Shown here in pieces: positions 41,239-51,072 of a stretch of 64,000 nucleotides of DNA (within the stretch, counting starts at the first letter, position 1; each line of letters opens with the position of its first letter). A program made the position numbers and the translations under genes. Origin of the DNA: Eggerthella lenta DSM 2243. GTDB lineage: Bacteria; Actinomycetota; Coriobacteriia; Coriobacteriales; Eggerthellaceae. Below the pieces are notes generated by a model. The model made no database searches. It was not told the DNA's origin and saw only the letters and a list, made by a program, of their open reading frames with translations. Location: positions 186,001 through 250,000 of the forward strand of contig NC_013204.1 of the NCBI RefSeq assembly GCF_000024265.1. Reading direction: 5' to 3'.

Positions 41239-43794
41239 ATGAAGACGACCGATACGCATGCTGGCGCATGCGAACCCGAGTACTTCATGCGCGACGGCAA
41301 GCTGACCCGTCGCACGTTCATCAAGGGCGTCGGCGCGATAACCGTCGCGTCCGCGCTGGGTTTCGGGGCGCAGGGCACCGGCGCGCCCGAAGCGCTGGCC
41401 GACGAGGCTCCGGCAGCCGCCGGCGAGAAGGCCGTGCACGCGGTGTGCACGGTGAACTGCACGTCGCGCTGCCATCTGCGCGGCACGGTGCGCGACGGCA
41501 AGCTCGTGCGCGTGGAGCCGGGCGACATGCCGGGGCGGCCGGGGTACGCCAACGCGTGCCTGCGCTCCATGAGCTACATCCAGCGCTTGCAGGACGAAAA
41601 CGCGCGCGTCATGTACCCCATGCGGCGCACGGGCGAGCGCGGCTCGGGCGAGTTCGAGCGCATCACCTGGGACGAGGCCATCGACGCGATCGCCGAGAAG
41701 CTCAACGCCGTGCTGGCCAAAGACCCGCAGGCCGCTTCGTTCTACTCGTTCACAGGCGACCTGGGCAAGCTGTCGTGGGAGGCGCCCACGCGCTACGCCG
41801 CCACCGTGGGAGCCACCACCTGGGACATCGAGGGCATCATGGGCGATCACGGCGCGTCCATGGGCATGACCATGGTGTTCGGCACGCACCGCGGCGCGCA
41901 CGACTCGCGCGACTACCTGAATTCCAAGCTGCTCATCGTGTGGGGCCGCAACGTGGCTGATACGCACACGTCCGAGCTGCGCGATTACGTGGCCGCGCGC
42001 AAGAACGGCGCGAAGGTCATCGTCATCGACCCGCGCCAGTGCTCCACGGCGGCCATGGCCGACGAGTGGATTCCCCTCAACCCGCAAACCGATCCGGCGC
42101 TGGCCTTGGGCATGATGAACTGGATCATCGGCAACGACCTGCATGCGAAAGACAAGCTGGTGGAGGAATCGGTCGCCCCCTACCTCATCCGTGAGGACGA
42201 CGGCACGTACCTGCGCATGGTGGACGGCGAGGTGGTGGCCACGGCGGCGGGAACCGGGAAGGCCGACGAGGGTTCCATCGGCACCGCTCCGGCGGCGCAG
42301 GGCGAAGCGGGCGCCGGCGCCGGCACGTACGTGATCTGGGACGAACTGACGGGCGCCGCGGTGCCCGCCCCCGATGCGGCCTCCATCAAGGGCGGAAGCG
42401 TCAAGCCCGCGCTGACGGGCTCGTTCACGGTTGACGGCGTGGCGTGCCGCACCGCATTCGACCACCTCGTCGACGCGTGCGCTCCGTACACGCTCGAGCG
42501 CACCGGCGAAATCTGCGGCATCGACCCGGACGTGGTCGAACGTCTGTCCCGAGAGTACATCGAGGCGCAGCCCGCCGGCATCCGCATGGGTCAGGGCATG
42601 CAGCGCGTGTACCATTCCTACGCGCCGTTCCGCACCGTGGCCACGCTGGCCATGGTCGCCGGGTACATCGGTGTCCCCGGCGGCGGCGCGTCGCATGCGG
42701 GCGGCACGGCCACTAACAAGCCGGTTGCCGGCTACACGGGCCCGGTGTACGACTTCACCGATTGGTCGGACACGGGAAAGAAGGCGAACCTCGTGCCGTC
42801 CTCCAAGGTGTACGCGGCGGCGGTGAACCACGATCCGGTGCCCATCGACTTCCTGTGGATCGCCAACTCGAACTTCATCAACATGAGCCCCGATTCCAAC
42901 CGCATCATCAACGAGGTCATCCCGGCCATCGACTTCATCGTCACCGTCGATCCGTGGTGGACGTGGACGGCGAAGTACTCCGACATCGTGCTGCCTGCCT
43001 GCACGTATTGGGAGCACTGGGACCTCGTCGACCGCAGCCCCTGGGCCATGTTCAACCAGCCCGCCATCGAGCCGATGGGCGAGAGCAAGTCCGACGTCGA
43101 GATCATGTCGCTGCTGGCGAAAAAGACCGGCGTCGAGGATTACTGGAGCAAAACCGACGAAGAATGGATTCGCCAGTTCGTGGGCACCGACCATCCGGCA
43201 TGGGACGGCCTCGATTGGGATCGCGACGTGGTCGAGCAGGGCATCTTCGGCCGCTCCGACGCGCTGTACGACCCCGCCATCGTCTACGCCGACGGCACCG
43301 GCTACAAAACCGACACCGGCAAGTTCGAGTTCTACACCGAGTCCTTGGTGGCGTTCGACGAGGAGGTTCCCACGTGGCAACCGCCGTGCGAGGACCCGCG
43401 CGAAGGCGAGCTGGCCGCGAAGTACCCGCTCGTGTACATCCAGTACCACGACCGCCTGAACGTGCACACGCAGCACATCCTGAACCCGGCGCTCGAGGTG
43501 GTGCAGGACGAGCCCCTGCTGCAGATGAACCCCGTCGATGCCGAGGCGCGCGGCATCGCGCACGGCGACGTGGTGCGCGTGCTCAACGATCGCGGCGACA
43601 TGAAGATCCGGGCGTTCCTCACCGAGGGCATCATCCCGGGCACGGTGGCCACGCAGAGCGGGTGGACGCCCGATTACTTCATCGAAGGCTGCTACCAAAA
43701 TCTGACCCATCACACCATCTGCGACGCCGAAGAAGCCTACAGCATGACGAACAGCGCCTTCTATGACGTGCTCGTCGAAGTCGAGAAGGCGTAA
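41239..43794 (+). CDS. Molybdopterin oxidoreductase, DMSO-reductase family catalytic subunit
   Basis: 851 residues from an ATG preceded by GAGGAGGGTGAG. A Tat signal (LTRRTFIKGVGAITVASALGF) shows export across the membrane. A 4Fe-4S motif follows (CTVNCTSRC ... NACLRS). The molybdopterin-binding core includes GDHGASMG and VWGRNVADTHTSELRDY. The C-terminal molybdopterin-dinucleotide-binding region includes PLVYIQYHDRLNVHTQHILNP. Relatives use sulfoxides, N-oxides or aromatic hydroxyls as electron acceptors. The substrate is not readable here. It is the first gene of a catalytic-ferredoxin-anchor operon. Confidence 0.92.
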   Translation: MKTTDTHAGACEPEYFMRDGKLTRRTFIKGVGAITVASALGFGAQGTGAPEALADEAPAAAGEKAVHAVCTVNCTSRCHLRGTVRDGKLVRVEPGDMPGRPGYANACLRSMSYIQRLQDENARVMYPMRRTGERGSGEFERITWDEAIDAIAEKLNAVLAKDPQAASFYSFTGDLGKLSWEAPTRYAATVGATTWDIEGIMGDHGASMGMTMVFGTHRGAHDSRDYLNSKLLIVWGRNVADTHTSELRDYVAARKNGAKVIVIDPRQCSTAAMADEWIPLNPQTDPALALGMMNWIIGNDLHAKDKLVEESVAPYLIREDDGTYLRMVDGEVVATAAGTGKADEGSIGTAPAAQGEAGAGAGTYVIWDELTGAAVPAPDAASIKGGSVKPALTGSFTVDGVACRTAFDHLVDACAPYTLERTGEICGIDPDVVERLSREYIEAQPAGIRMGQGMQRVYHSYAPFRTVATLAMVAGYIGVPGGGASHAGGTATNKPVAGYTGPVYDFTDWSDTGKKANLVPSSKVYAAAVNHDPVPIDFLWIANSNFINMSPDSNRIINEVIPAIDFIVTVDPWWTWTAKYSDIVLPACTYWEHWDLVDRSPWAMFNQPAIEPMGESKSDVEIMSLLAKKTGVEDYWSKTDEEWIRQFVGTDHPAWDGLDWDRDVVEQGIFGRSDALYDPAIVYADGTGYKTDTGKFEFYTESLVAFDEEVPTWQPPCEDPREGELAAKYPLVYIQYHDRLNVHTQHILNPALEVVQDEPLLQMNPVDAEARGIAHGDVVRVLNDRGDMKIRAFLTEGIIPGTVATQSGWTPDYFIEGCYQNLTHHTICDAEEAYSMTNSAFYDVLVEVEKA

Positions 43795-43805
43795 AGGAGG
43801 AGATC

Positions 43806-44372
43806 ATGACCGAAAAACGTTACGGCATGGTGATTGACACCCAGCACTGCGTGGGCTGCCAAACCTGCACGGTCAGCTGCAAGATATCGAACGAGGTTCC
43901 CGGCAGCGCGCACTGGAACCACCTGGAAAGCCTGGACGGCGACGTGCTGTACCAATCGACGGGCACGTTCCCGCGCACCACGCTGGCCTTCCGGCCGCTG
44001 TTGTGCAACCACTGCGAGAACCCAGCGTGCGTGAACAACTGTCCGTCGGGGGCCATGCACAAAGACCCCGCTACCGGCATCGTGTCGGTGAATCAGGACG
44101 TGTGCATCGCGTGCGGCTACTGCAGCTGGGTGTGCCCCTACGGCGCGCCGTCGATGAACGACGTCGACCACGTGATGAGCAAGTGCACCTTCTGCGCCGA
44201 GCGTGTGGCCGAGGGCGTCGAGCCGTACTGCGTGGCCGCGTGTCCGGCGAACGCGCGCGTGTTCGGCGACTTGAACGATCCGGAGAGCGCGCCGAGCAAG
44301 CTCATGCAAGAGCGGCATGCCGAACCGTACCTGCCGGAGGCCGGCACGCATCCGTCGGTCTACTATATATAG
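43806..44372 (+). CDS. 4Fe-4S ferredoxin subunit (DmsB-like)
   Basis: 188 residues, 11 bp after the catalytic subunit, with AAAGGAGGAGATC at the start. Four cysteine clusters are visible: CVGCQTCTVSC, CNHCENPACVNNC, CIACGYCSWVC and CTFC...CVAAC. They carry electrons from the membrane anchor to the molybdenum subunit. There is no signal peptide, so it is presumably co-exported with the Tat-bearing partner. Confidence 0.94.
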   Translation: MTEKRYGMVIDTQHCVGCQTCTVSCKISNEVPGSAHWNHLESLDGDVLYQSTGTFPRTTLAFRPLLCNHCENPACVNNCPSGAMHKDPATGIVSVNQDVCIACGYCSWVCPYGAPSMNDVDHVMSKCTFCAERVAEGVEPYCVAACPANARVFGDLNDPESAPSKLMQERHAEPYLPEAGTHPSVYYI

Positions 44373-44388
44373 GAAAGAGGGGATGAAG

Positions 44389-45174
44389 ATGTTTGCTGAA
44401 ATGCTTCCCTTGCTGGTGTTCACGACGTTCGCCGGCTTGGCGGCCGGAGCGTACGCGGTCGATGCCCTGTGCGGGAACGGGCGCGCGGGCTCGGGGGCCG
44501 CCGCTCCTGCGCGCCCCTGGCTGTTCCCGCTCGTGTGCCTCGTGTTGCTGGGACTGGGCCTGTGCGGCACGTTGCTGCATCTGGGGCAGCCCTTGCGGTT
44601 CGTGAACGGCATGGCGAACCCCGGCTCCATGATCGCGCAGGAGGCGTACTGGTCCATCGCGTTCGGGGCGGTCATCGTCGTCGATCTTGCGGTGGCGAAG
44701 GCGAAGGGCGCCGCGGTGCGTCCGATCCGCTGGGCCGGAGGGCTGGTTGCCGTGGGGCTCATGGTGGTCACGGGACTGGCGTACTACCAGAGTTTGGGCC
44801 TGCCGGCTTGGAGCGGCGCTGCGACTGTGCCTCTGTTCCTGGTGGGCGACCTCGCGCTGGGCGCGGGTCTGTGCGCGCTGCTCGACCGGTCGGCGCTGGC
44901 GGGCGGCGTCCTGGCTGCGGCGAACGTGGCCGCCGGCGTTGCGTTCGCCGCGGTGCTGGGCGCGTTCGGGCTGCATCTGGCGCGCATCGGCCTGGACGCG
45001 ACGGGGCTGCTGGTTGCCGCCGGCATCGTGGGGCCGCTGGCCGCAAGCGCCGTGGCTGCGGCGACCCGCGCGGGAAAGCTCCCCGCGCAGGCGGGCGGCG
45101 TGGCCGTGTGCGCCCTTGCGATCGTGGGCGTCGTGCTCGCCCGCTACGCCTTCTTCGCCGCGGGCATGATGTAG
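44389..45174 (+). CDS. Membrane anchor subunit, DmsC-like
   Basis: 261 residues (ATG at 44389; ATG at 44383 is possible but too close to the GAGG site). About eight hydrophobic spans, starting MLPLLVFTTFAGLAAGAYAV, with LCGTLLHLGQPLRFVNGMANPGSMIAQEAYW resembling the quinol-site region of DmsC. It would take electrons from menaquinol and hold the reductase at the outer face of the membrane. It is the last gene of the operon, followed by a strong terminator. Confidence 0.9.
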   Translation: MFAEMLPLLVFTTFAGLAAGAYAVDALCGNGRAGSGAAAPARPWLFPLVCLVLLGLGLCGTLLHLGQPLRFVNGMANPGSMIAQEAYWSIAFGAVIVVDLAVAKAKGAAVRPIRWAGGLVAVGLMVVTGLAYYQSLGLPAWSGAATVPLFLVGDLALGAGLCALLDRSALAGGVLAAANVAAGVAFAAVLGAFGLHLARIGLDATGLLVAAGIVGPLAASAVAAATRAGKLPAQAGGVAVCALAIVGVVLARYAFFAAGMM

Positions 45175-45192
45175 GTTCGCTGGCGTACCGAG

Positions 45193-45230
45193 GAAGGGCC
45201 CCTCTCGCAGCTTGGCGAGAGGGGCCCTTC
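45193..45230. terminator. Bidirectional terminator between convergent genes
   Basis: Perfect 16-bp stem GAAGGGCCCCTCTCGC and complement with a 6-nt loop, 18 bp past the anchor-subunit stop and 51 bp from the end of the minus-strand FAD reductase gene. Confidence 0.85.
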
Positions 45231-45281
45231 GTGTCGGAGGCGTCCGGAGGGGAGGAGGGGACGCCTCGCGGGGGGAGGCGC

Positions 45282-47027
45282 TTACACCGCAGCGGCGGCG
45301 TTCTTGCCGGCCAGGCGGCCGAAGCTGAGGGCGGTGGCCAGGCTGATGCCGGCCACGACCACGGGGTAGTCCACCTGGAGGCGGCGGCCCATCGTGTTGC
45401 CGGCCACGTACAGGCCGGGGATCGGGTCGTTCGTGCCGTCCTTCGTCACCTGCAGGTCGTGGTTGCACTCGAGGCCGCCGAACATGACCAGCATGCCCGC
45501 GTTGCCGAACTTGCACGCGTAGTACGGCGGGTTCTCGACGGGGAACATGCGCTTCGACATCTTGCCGAAATCCTCGTCCAGGCCGTTGTGGCACAGCTCG
45601 TTGTAGCGCTCGATCTCGGCCTTCATCGTGTCGTAGGGCAGGCCCGTCTTCTCGGCCAGCTCCTCAAGCGTGTCGCATTTGACGTCGGCCGCTTCGTCCA
45701 CCATAGCCTGCGTCGTGTAGCCCAGACCGAAGCCGGACAGCACGGTCTCGTACTCGGCGATCTTGTCGTCGGGAACGAAGTAGGTGGTGTAGCCGTGGCC
45801 GTCGGGCATGTGGATGATCTGCTCGGGCCACTTGCTGTCGAAGATCTGCCAGGACTTCACGCCCGCCTTGGCAAGCTCGGGGTCCTTGGCGACCGGCTGG
45901 CGCGTGTGCTCGTCGGCGATGTTCTGGCCGGGCACGTCCTCGTTCATGAAGCGCTTGCCCTCCATGTTGAGCTGCAGGAAGCTGTCCACGCCCAGGGCGC
46001 CGCCCATGTGGTGCGTCATCGGCGCGTGGGGGCCCAGCTCCATCCAACCGCCGGCCCAGATGCCCATGAGCTGGCCGCGGCCGTCATCCACGCCGCCCAT
46101 GAACTCTTCGGTCCACGGCGCGTAGTAGTGGCGCATCTCGGTGTTCGCGCCGTAGTCGCCACAGCACAGCACGGTGGCTTTGGCGTTCACCTTGAGGTAG
46201 CCGTCCTTCGTCTTGGCGTAGGCGCCCACCACGGCGTCGCCTTCCTTGATGAGCTGCTCGCCCTCGGCCTCGTAGATGAGCTCGGCACCGGCGGCTAGGG
46301 CGGCGTTGAAGGCCGCCTCGCACGCCCACTGCATGTTGGGGTTCGTGGTGATGGTGCCGTGGAAGTACGGGTACACTTCTTCCTTGTAGTCGTACGTTTC
46401 CAGCTTGGGGAAGCACTTCGGGCGGATGAAGTTCGGCTTGTCGGTCTCGCGGTTGGCGGCCGTGGACTTCAGCACCTCGTAGTCGGCGCCCTCGATGAAC
46501 CAGTCGAAGTCCTCGCCGGAGTGGTCGTACCAGTAGCTCATCATCCACGTGTCGCAGCGACCGCCGGTCTCCTTGACGTACTCGTTCATGATGTCGGCCT
46601 TGGGCGCCCATTCGATGCCCAGGTCCTTCTGGATCTGCGAGCCCACCACGCCGAAGTCGCCGGCCATGGAGATGACGGAATAGCTGTCCTCGGGCTGCTT
46701 CTCCAGCACGATGACCTTCTTGCCGGCCTCGGCGGCTTCCTTGGCGGCGGCGGTGCCGGCCAGGCCCATGCCGATGACGAGGACGTCGCAGTCCTTCTCC
46801 TCCTTGATGTCGGTGGGAACCTCCGGCGGCGTGAGGAAGTCGGGGGTGTAGTTGGTGGGGGAGACGCTCGACGCTGCGGCGCTGCCCGAACCGCCGTTGC
46901 CCTCGGCCGACGCGGTGCCGGCACCCTGCTGCGGTGCGCAGCCGGCAAGCCCGGCGGCTCCGGCGGCGACGGCCGCGGTGGCACCGAGGCCCAGGAATGC
47001 GCGACGACTCAGTTTGGTTTCTTTCAT
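45282..47027 (-). CDS. Exported FAD-dependent reductase (fumarate reductase flavoprotein-like)
   Basis: 581 residues from the ATG at 47027 (AGGAGAGAGGGAC upstream). A Tat motif (LSRRAFLGLGATAAVAAG) is followed by a lipobox (LAGCAP), so it is probably a lipid-anchored extracellular protein. The FAD dinucleotide-binding site is VLVIGMGLAGTAAAKEAAEAGKKVIVLEK. The C-terminal FAD segment is GLYVAGNTMGRRL...YPVVVAG. It belongs to the large set of fumarate/urocanate-reductase-like flavoproteins expanded in Eggerthella. Substrate unknown. No cytochrome subunit is adjacent. It is divergent from a membrane LuxR regulator. Confidence 0.9.
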   Translation of the reverse strand: MKETKLSRRAFLGLGATAAVAAGAAGLAGCAPQQGAGTASAEGNGGSGSAAASSVSPTNYTPDFLTPPEVPTDIKEEKDCDVLVIGMGLAGTAAAKEAAEAGKKVIVLEKQPEDSYSVISMAGDFGVVGSQIQKDLGIEWAPKADIMNEYVKETGGRCDTWMMSYWYDHSGEDFDWFIEGADYEVLKSTAANRETDKPNFIRPKCFPKLETYDYKEEVYPYFHGTITTNPNMQWACEAAFNAALAAGAELIYEAEGEQLIKEGDAVVGAYAKTKDGYLKVNAKATVLCCGDYGANTEMRHYYAPWTEEFMGGVDDGRGQLMGIWAGGWMELGPHAPMTHHMGGALGVDSFLQLNMEGKRFMNEDVPGQNIADEHTRQPVAKDPELAKAGVKSWQIFDSKWPEQIIHMPDGHGYTTYFVPDDKIAEYETVLSGFGLGYTTQAMVDEAADVKCDTLEELAEKTGLPYDTMKAEIERYNELCHNGLDEDFGKMSKRMFPVENPPYYACKFGNAGMLVMFGGLECNHDLQVTKDGTNDPIPGLYVAGNTMGRRLQVDYPVVVAGISLATALSFGRLAGKNAAAAV

Positions 47028-47322
47028 GTCCCTCTCTCCTTTCGATGAGAAGCGCGACGGCCCCAGACCGCCCGCTTCATCGTGAGGATTTCCGTGACGG
47101 AATCCTCCCCTGCGCCACCAACCATACGTGCCTGCGTGCTCGCCTGCCATACCTCCGCGCGGGTAGTTTTTCGCATTTCCCCCGGTGAACGCCCTACCTG
47201 ATACGGGTGGGTAGCCGAGGTGGGACGCGAAAAACCGTCGATCGGACGGCAAACCATGAGCAAAAGACGAATTGATGGGGATGGGATATACTGGCAGGGA
47301 AACAGACGGAGGGTAGGGGCCG

Positions 47323-48804
47323 ATGAGCTGTTTGAAGGATTTGGTTGCGGGCATGCGGGCGCGCGATGTCGTGTTCATGAGCGGGTATGCGCTGTATCTG
47401 ACGTTCGGCTACATGTCGTTCGAGTCGCCGACGGTGCTCACCTCGCTGGGCGAGTCGGGCGCCCTCGTGCAGTCGCTGTTCCTCGTGGCGGTGATCGCGG
47501 CGCGCATGGTGGTGTACGCGGCGATGATCGCGCTGGCGCGGCGCGCGGGCCGCGGGTTTCCGCCCGCGGTGATTCTCGTGTGCGCGGGCGTTGCGGCCAC
47601 GGGCTTCATCGTCACGCGCATGGCGTTCCAGTTCGCGGGGTTCGTGCCGTTGGACGAGCTCGTGCCGTGGCTGGTGGCGGGCGGCCTGTGCTTCGGCGCG
47701 GGCGACGCGCTGATCAACCTGCTGTGGGCGCGCTTCTCGGGCACGTTCGACCTGCGGCGCGTGTACCTGTTCGTGCTGATGAGCAGCGGGCTCAGCCTGG
47801 TGGTGTACCTCGTGGTGACGCTGCTGCCCTCGGCGCTCATGCTGCCGGTGGGCGCGGTGCTGTTCTTCGCGTCCGTGGTGTTCTGCCGCCAGTGCCTCGC
47901 CGCGCGCGAGCCCATCGCCGAAGAGTACTCGGCACCGGTGTTCAAGGGCGCGCTGTCCGCGCTGTGGCGCCCCGTGCTGGGCACCGCCATCCTCTCGTTC
48001 ATGAGCGGCCTCATGCTGCAGCTGTCGCTGTCGGAGGCCATTCCGCTGGGGACGTTCCAGTCCACGTCCCTCATCACGCAGGCCATCGTCATCGTGGCGC
48101 TGCTGCTGCCGGCGCTGCTGGTGAAAAGCCAGCCCAGCTTGGGATCGGTGTACCGCATGGCGCTGCCGCTGTCGGCGGCGGGCTTTCTGCTGCTGCCGCT
48201 CATCTGGAACGGCGTGGGCGGTCTGGCGAACGCGTGCGCCCAGCTGGGAACGCTGGTGGCGGGCATCATCCTGTGGTGCATGGTGGCGCATACCGTGCAC
48301 GACACGAAGCTGCCGGCGGCGCTGCTGTTCTCGTGCTCGCTCATCTGCACGAACGCGGCGCAGATGGCGGGAACGCTGGTGGGCATGCTTAACGCGCACA
48401 CGCTGGGGCAGGGCGACATCACGCTGACGGCGGTGGCGCTCGTGGCCATCTACCTGCTGGCGATGGTGTCGATGTTCCTGTTCAAGGACAAGAACCTGCG
48501 CGGCGTCGACGTCGTGCCCGAGGGCGGCGCGCCCACGGCCGAGCAGCAGGGCGATGCGCTCGAGGCGCGGTGCGCGCACGTGGCCGAGACCTACGGCTTC
48601 ACGCCGCGCGAGTCGGAGATCCTCGTGCACTTGGGGCAGGGGCGCACGGCGCGCGCGATTTCCGAGAAGCTGGTCGTGTCGGAGAACACGGTGAAGTACC
48701 ACATCAAGTCCATTTACCAGAAGCTCGACGTGCATTCGCGCGACGAGGTGATCGACCTCATCGAGCGGTCGGAATGCGTCGTGCCGCACGACTCGGCCGA
48801 GTAG
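47323..48804 (+). CDS. Membrane-bound LuxR-type regulator (12-span type)
   Basis: 493 residues. About ten to twelve hydrophobic segments cover residues 15-395. The last 70 or so residues hold a LuxR HTH ([55 protein letters not shown]). GGAGGGTAGGGG precedes the ATG. It is divergent from the FAD reductase gene at 45282 and is likely that gene's specific sensor-regulator, a repeated pairing in this window. Confidence 0.9.
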   Translation: MSCLKDLVAGMRARDVVFMSGYALYLTFGYMSFESPTVLTSLGESGALVQSLFLVAVIAARMVVYAAMIALARRAGRGFPPAVILVCAGVAATGFIVTRMAFQFAGFVPLDELVPWLVAGGLCFGAGDALINLLWARFSGTFDLRRVYLFVLMSSGLSLVVYLVVTLLPSALMLPVGAVLFFASVVFCRQCLAAREPIAEEYSAPVFKGALSALWRPVLGTAILSFMSGLMLQLSLSEAIPLGTFQSTSLITQAIVIVALLLPALLVKSQPSLGSVYRMALPLSAAGFLLLPLIWNGVGGLANACAQLGTLVAGIILWCMVAHTVHDTKLPAALLFSCSLICTNAAQMAGTLVGMLNAHTLGQGDITLTAVALVAIYLLAMVSMFLFKDKNLRGVDVVPEGGAPTAEQQGDALEARCAHVAETYGFTPRESEILVHLGQGRTARAISEKLVVSENTVKYHIKSIYQKLDVHSRDEVIDLIERSECVVPHDSAE

Positions 48805-48906
48805 GCCCGCGCGCGCTGCGACCGCCGAAAGCCTTGGCCGCTCTATAAGCCCAGCGTATACGCGGGACCTTTATTCTGCTAAAGTACAGGCATCGTAATG
48901 GGGAAA

Positions 48907-48926
48907 TGCGGGCGCGTTCGCGTCCG
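48907..48926 (+). promoter_or_regulatory. Leader hairpin before the NRAMP-like gene
   Basis: GCGGGCGC pairs with GCGTCCGC (one G-T pair) around GTTC, about 15 nt before the AAAGGAG ribosome-binding site. No known metal riboswitch consensus was recognised. Confidence 0.35.
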
Positions 48927-48954
48927 CTGACTGAGAGTTGGGAAAGGAGTGGGT

Positions 48955-50205
48955 ATGAGCAGTTCTATCGCTCAGAAGTTCAAGAACATCGGACCGGGCG
49001 CGCTGGTCGCTGCGGGCTTCATCGGCCCCGGCACCGTCACCACCTGTACGGTTTCGGGTGCGAGCTACGGCTATACCATGCTGTGGGCGCTGCTGTTCGC
49101 CACGGTGGCCACCATCATCTTCCAGGAGATGGCGTCGCGCGTGGGTATCGTTTCGGGCAAGGGTCTGGGTGAAAACATCCGCGATCGTATTCCTAACAAG
49201 ACGCTTATGTGGATTGCAATCGTGATTGTTATCATCGCCATCTTCGTGGGCAACATCGCGTATGAGACGGGCAACATCACGGGCGGCATCCTGGGCATCC
49301 AGGCCGTCACGCCCGACATCCCGATGATCCCCATCGTCGTGGTGCTGGGACTGCTGGCGTTCGCCGCCATGTGGATTGGCTCGTACAAGGTGGTCGAGGT
49401 CATCCTCACCGGCATCGTCGTGTTCATGGGCGTGGTGTTCCTCGTCACGGCGTTCGCGTCGAGCCCCGACTGGGGCGCCATCGCGCACGGCCTGTTCGTG
49501 CCGGCGCTGCCCGAAGAGGGATCGAAGGGCATCCTGACCGCGGTGGGCCTCATCGGCACCACCATCGTGCCGTACAACCTGTTCCTGCATGCCTCCGGTG
49601 CGTCCGAGCGCTTCAAGGACCCCGAGCAGGTGTCCGACGCCCGCTTCGACACCATCCTGAGCATCGGCCTGGGCGGCATCATCTCCATGGCCATCCTCGT
49701 GTGCGCCGCCGCGAACATCTACGGCACCGAGAACGTGGTGACGAACGGCAAGGACATGGCGCTGGCGCTGCAGCCGCTGCTGGGCTCGTGGGCAACGTGG
49801 CTGATCGGCCTGGGCCTGCTGGCTGCCGGCTTCTCGAGCGCCATCACGGCGTCGTTCTCGGCCGCGTACGCGGTGAACGGCGTGCTGGGCTGGAAGAAGA
49901 CGGTCAAGGACCTGCGCTTCAAGATCATCTGGATCATCGTGCTGGTGGCCGGCTGCGTGATGGCCGTCGTGCTGGGCAAGAGCCCGACCGAGCTCATCCT
50001 GGTGGCGCAGGCGGCGAACGCCATCCTGCTGCCCATCATGGCGTTCTTCGTGCTGTACTGCGCGAACGGCAAGGACCTGGGCAAGTGGAGGAACCACGCG
50101 TTCGCGAACTGCGCGGGCGTGGTGATCATCGTGATCACGCTGTTCATGTGCTGGCGCAACATGTCCAGCTTCATCTCGTCGCTGCAGGCGCTGGTAGGCG
50201 CGTAG
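48955..50205 (+). CDS. SLC11/NRAMP-related metal transporter with altered metal-site motifs
   Basis: 416 residues from the ATG at 48955 (AAAGGAG 5 nt upstream). About 11 spans, with the NRAMP landmark FQEMASRVGIVSGKGL. The canonical metal-site motif DPGN in span 1 is replaced by GPGT (residues 24-27, GFIGPGTVTT), and the MPH motif of span 6 by VPY (205-207, TTIVPYNLFLHASG). Loss of the ligating Asp and Met argues against normal Mn/Fe transport and fits the divergent NRMT group, of which an Eggerthella lenta member has been described as a magnesium transporter. Assignment to that group is by motif only. Confidence 0.82.
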   Translation: MSSSIAQKFKNIGPGALVAAGFIGPGTVTTCTVSGASYGYTMLWALLFATVATIIFQEMASRVGIVSGKGLGENIRDRIPNKTLMWIAIVIVIIAIFVGNIAYETGNITGGILGIQAVTPDIPMIPIVVVLGLLAFAAMWIGSYKVVEVILTGIVVFMGVVFLVTAFASSPDWGAIAHGLFVPALPEEGSKGILTAVGLIGTTIVPYNLFLHASGASERFKDPEQVSDARFDTILSIGLGGIISMAILVCAAANIYGTENVVTNGKDMALALQPLLGSWATWLIGLGLLAAGFSSAITASFSAAYAVNGVLGWKKTVKDLRFKIIWIIVLVAGCVMAVVLGKSPTELILVAQAANAILLPIMAFFVLYCANGKDLGKWRNHAFANCAGVVIIVITLFMCWRNMSSFISSLQALVGA

Positions 50206-50240
50206 GCGCGACGACGGTGCCGATGAGGTTATGAGCGTTC

Positions 50241-50268
50241 GTGCGCCCGCCGGTTTCGGCGGGCGCAC
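50241..50268 (+). terminator. Hairpin between the NRAMP-like and macro-domain genes
   Basis: Perfect 12-bp arms GTGCGCCCGCCG and complement with a 4-nt loop. It ends 9 bp before the GGGAGG site of the next gene. Confidence 0.65.
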
Positions 50269-50289
50269 GTGTTTCGAGGGAGGTTGAAT

Positions 50290-51072
50290 GTGGACGAGGC
50301 GGCGATGCACGAGGCGGTGGGGCGGCTGGTGTCGTTCCTGGTCGAGGAGCGGGTGGAGCTTGCCGGGCTGGCGGTGCCGGACGACCCTGCCGAGCGCTGG
50401 GCGCTCGCGCGCTCGCTCATGAACATGCGGCTTCCGCGTCCGGTGCCTGTCGCGGTGTTGGAAGAGCAGGATGCCGTGCTGCGCGCGCTGATCGCGCGGG
50501 CGGGCGTGACGGACGCGAGCGCGCTGGCGCCGGTGGGCGACGGCGGCGTCGACGGGCGGCTGGCGCTGTGGCGCGGCGACATCACCACGCTCGCGGTGGA
50601 CGCCATCGTGAACGCCGCGAACAGCAAGCTGCTGGGCTGTTTCATTCCCGGGCACCACTGCATCGACAACGCCATCCACACGTTCGCCGGGATGCAGCTG
50701 CGCCTGGTGTGCGACGAGCTCATGCGCGCGCAGGGGCACGACGAGCCGGTGGGGCGCGCACAGGTGACGTCCGCGTTCAACCTGCCGTCGCGCTTCGTGG
50801 TGCACACGGTGGGGCCGCAGGTTCCCACCGGAGAGCCGACCGCCGCGCAGGAGGAGCAGCTGGCGTCGTGCTACCGCGCGAGCCTCGACGCCGCGGCCGC
50901 TGCGGGCGTCGCGTCCCTTGCGTTCTGCTGCATCTCGACGGGCGAGTTTCGCTTCCCGCGCGAGCGCGCCGCCCGCATCGCGGTGGGGGAGGTGCGGGCG
51001 CGGGGAGGGGCCGCCGCGCGCTATTCGGCGCGGTTGCTTTCGGTAATATGTTTCTTTATTGGTAACAGTTGA
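50290..51072 (+). CDS. Zinc-containing macro-domain protein (ADP-ribosyl hydrolase-like)
   Basis: 260 residues. GTG at 50290 has GAGGGAGG 6 nt upstream. An N-terminal helical region (about 80 residues) precedes the macro domain: LWRGDITTLAVDAIVNAANSKLLGCF binds ADP-ribose, and GCFIPGHHCIDNAIH carries the Cys/His zinc site of Zn-macro proteins. VVHTVGPQV and FCCISTGEFRFP are also conserved. Family members remove ADP-ribose from proteins. The C-terminus (SARLLSVICFFIGNS) does not look like a normal end, and the usual last helix and FxxFxxRD-type segment seem to be missing. The final codons overlap the next gene's promoter. Confidence 0.8.
   Translation: MDEAAMHEAVGRLVSFLVEERVELAGLAVPDDPAERWALARSLMNMRLPRPVPVAVLEEQDAVLRALIARAGVTDASALAPVGDGGVDGRLALWRGDITTLAVDAIVNAANSKLLGCFIPGHHCIDNAIHTFAGMQLRLVCDELMRAQGHDEPVGRAQVTSAFNLPSRFVVHTVGPQVPTGEPTAAQEEQLASCYRASLDAAAAAGVASLAFCCISTGEFRFPRERAARIAVGEVRARGGAAARYSARLLSVICFFIGNS

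Noticed and set aside
41239-43713. Very long open frame antisense to the molybdoenzyme gene, continuous with the MFS transporter frame
   Set aside because: In GC-rich DNA the antisense frame of a biased gene stays open. It has no family motifs, and the MFS protein has its own ATG and ribosome-binding site at 40974.
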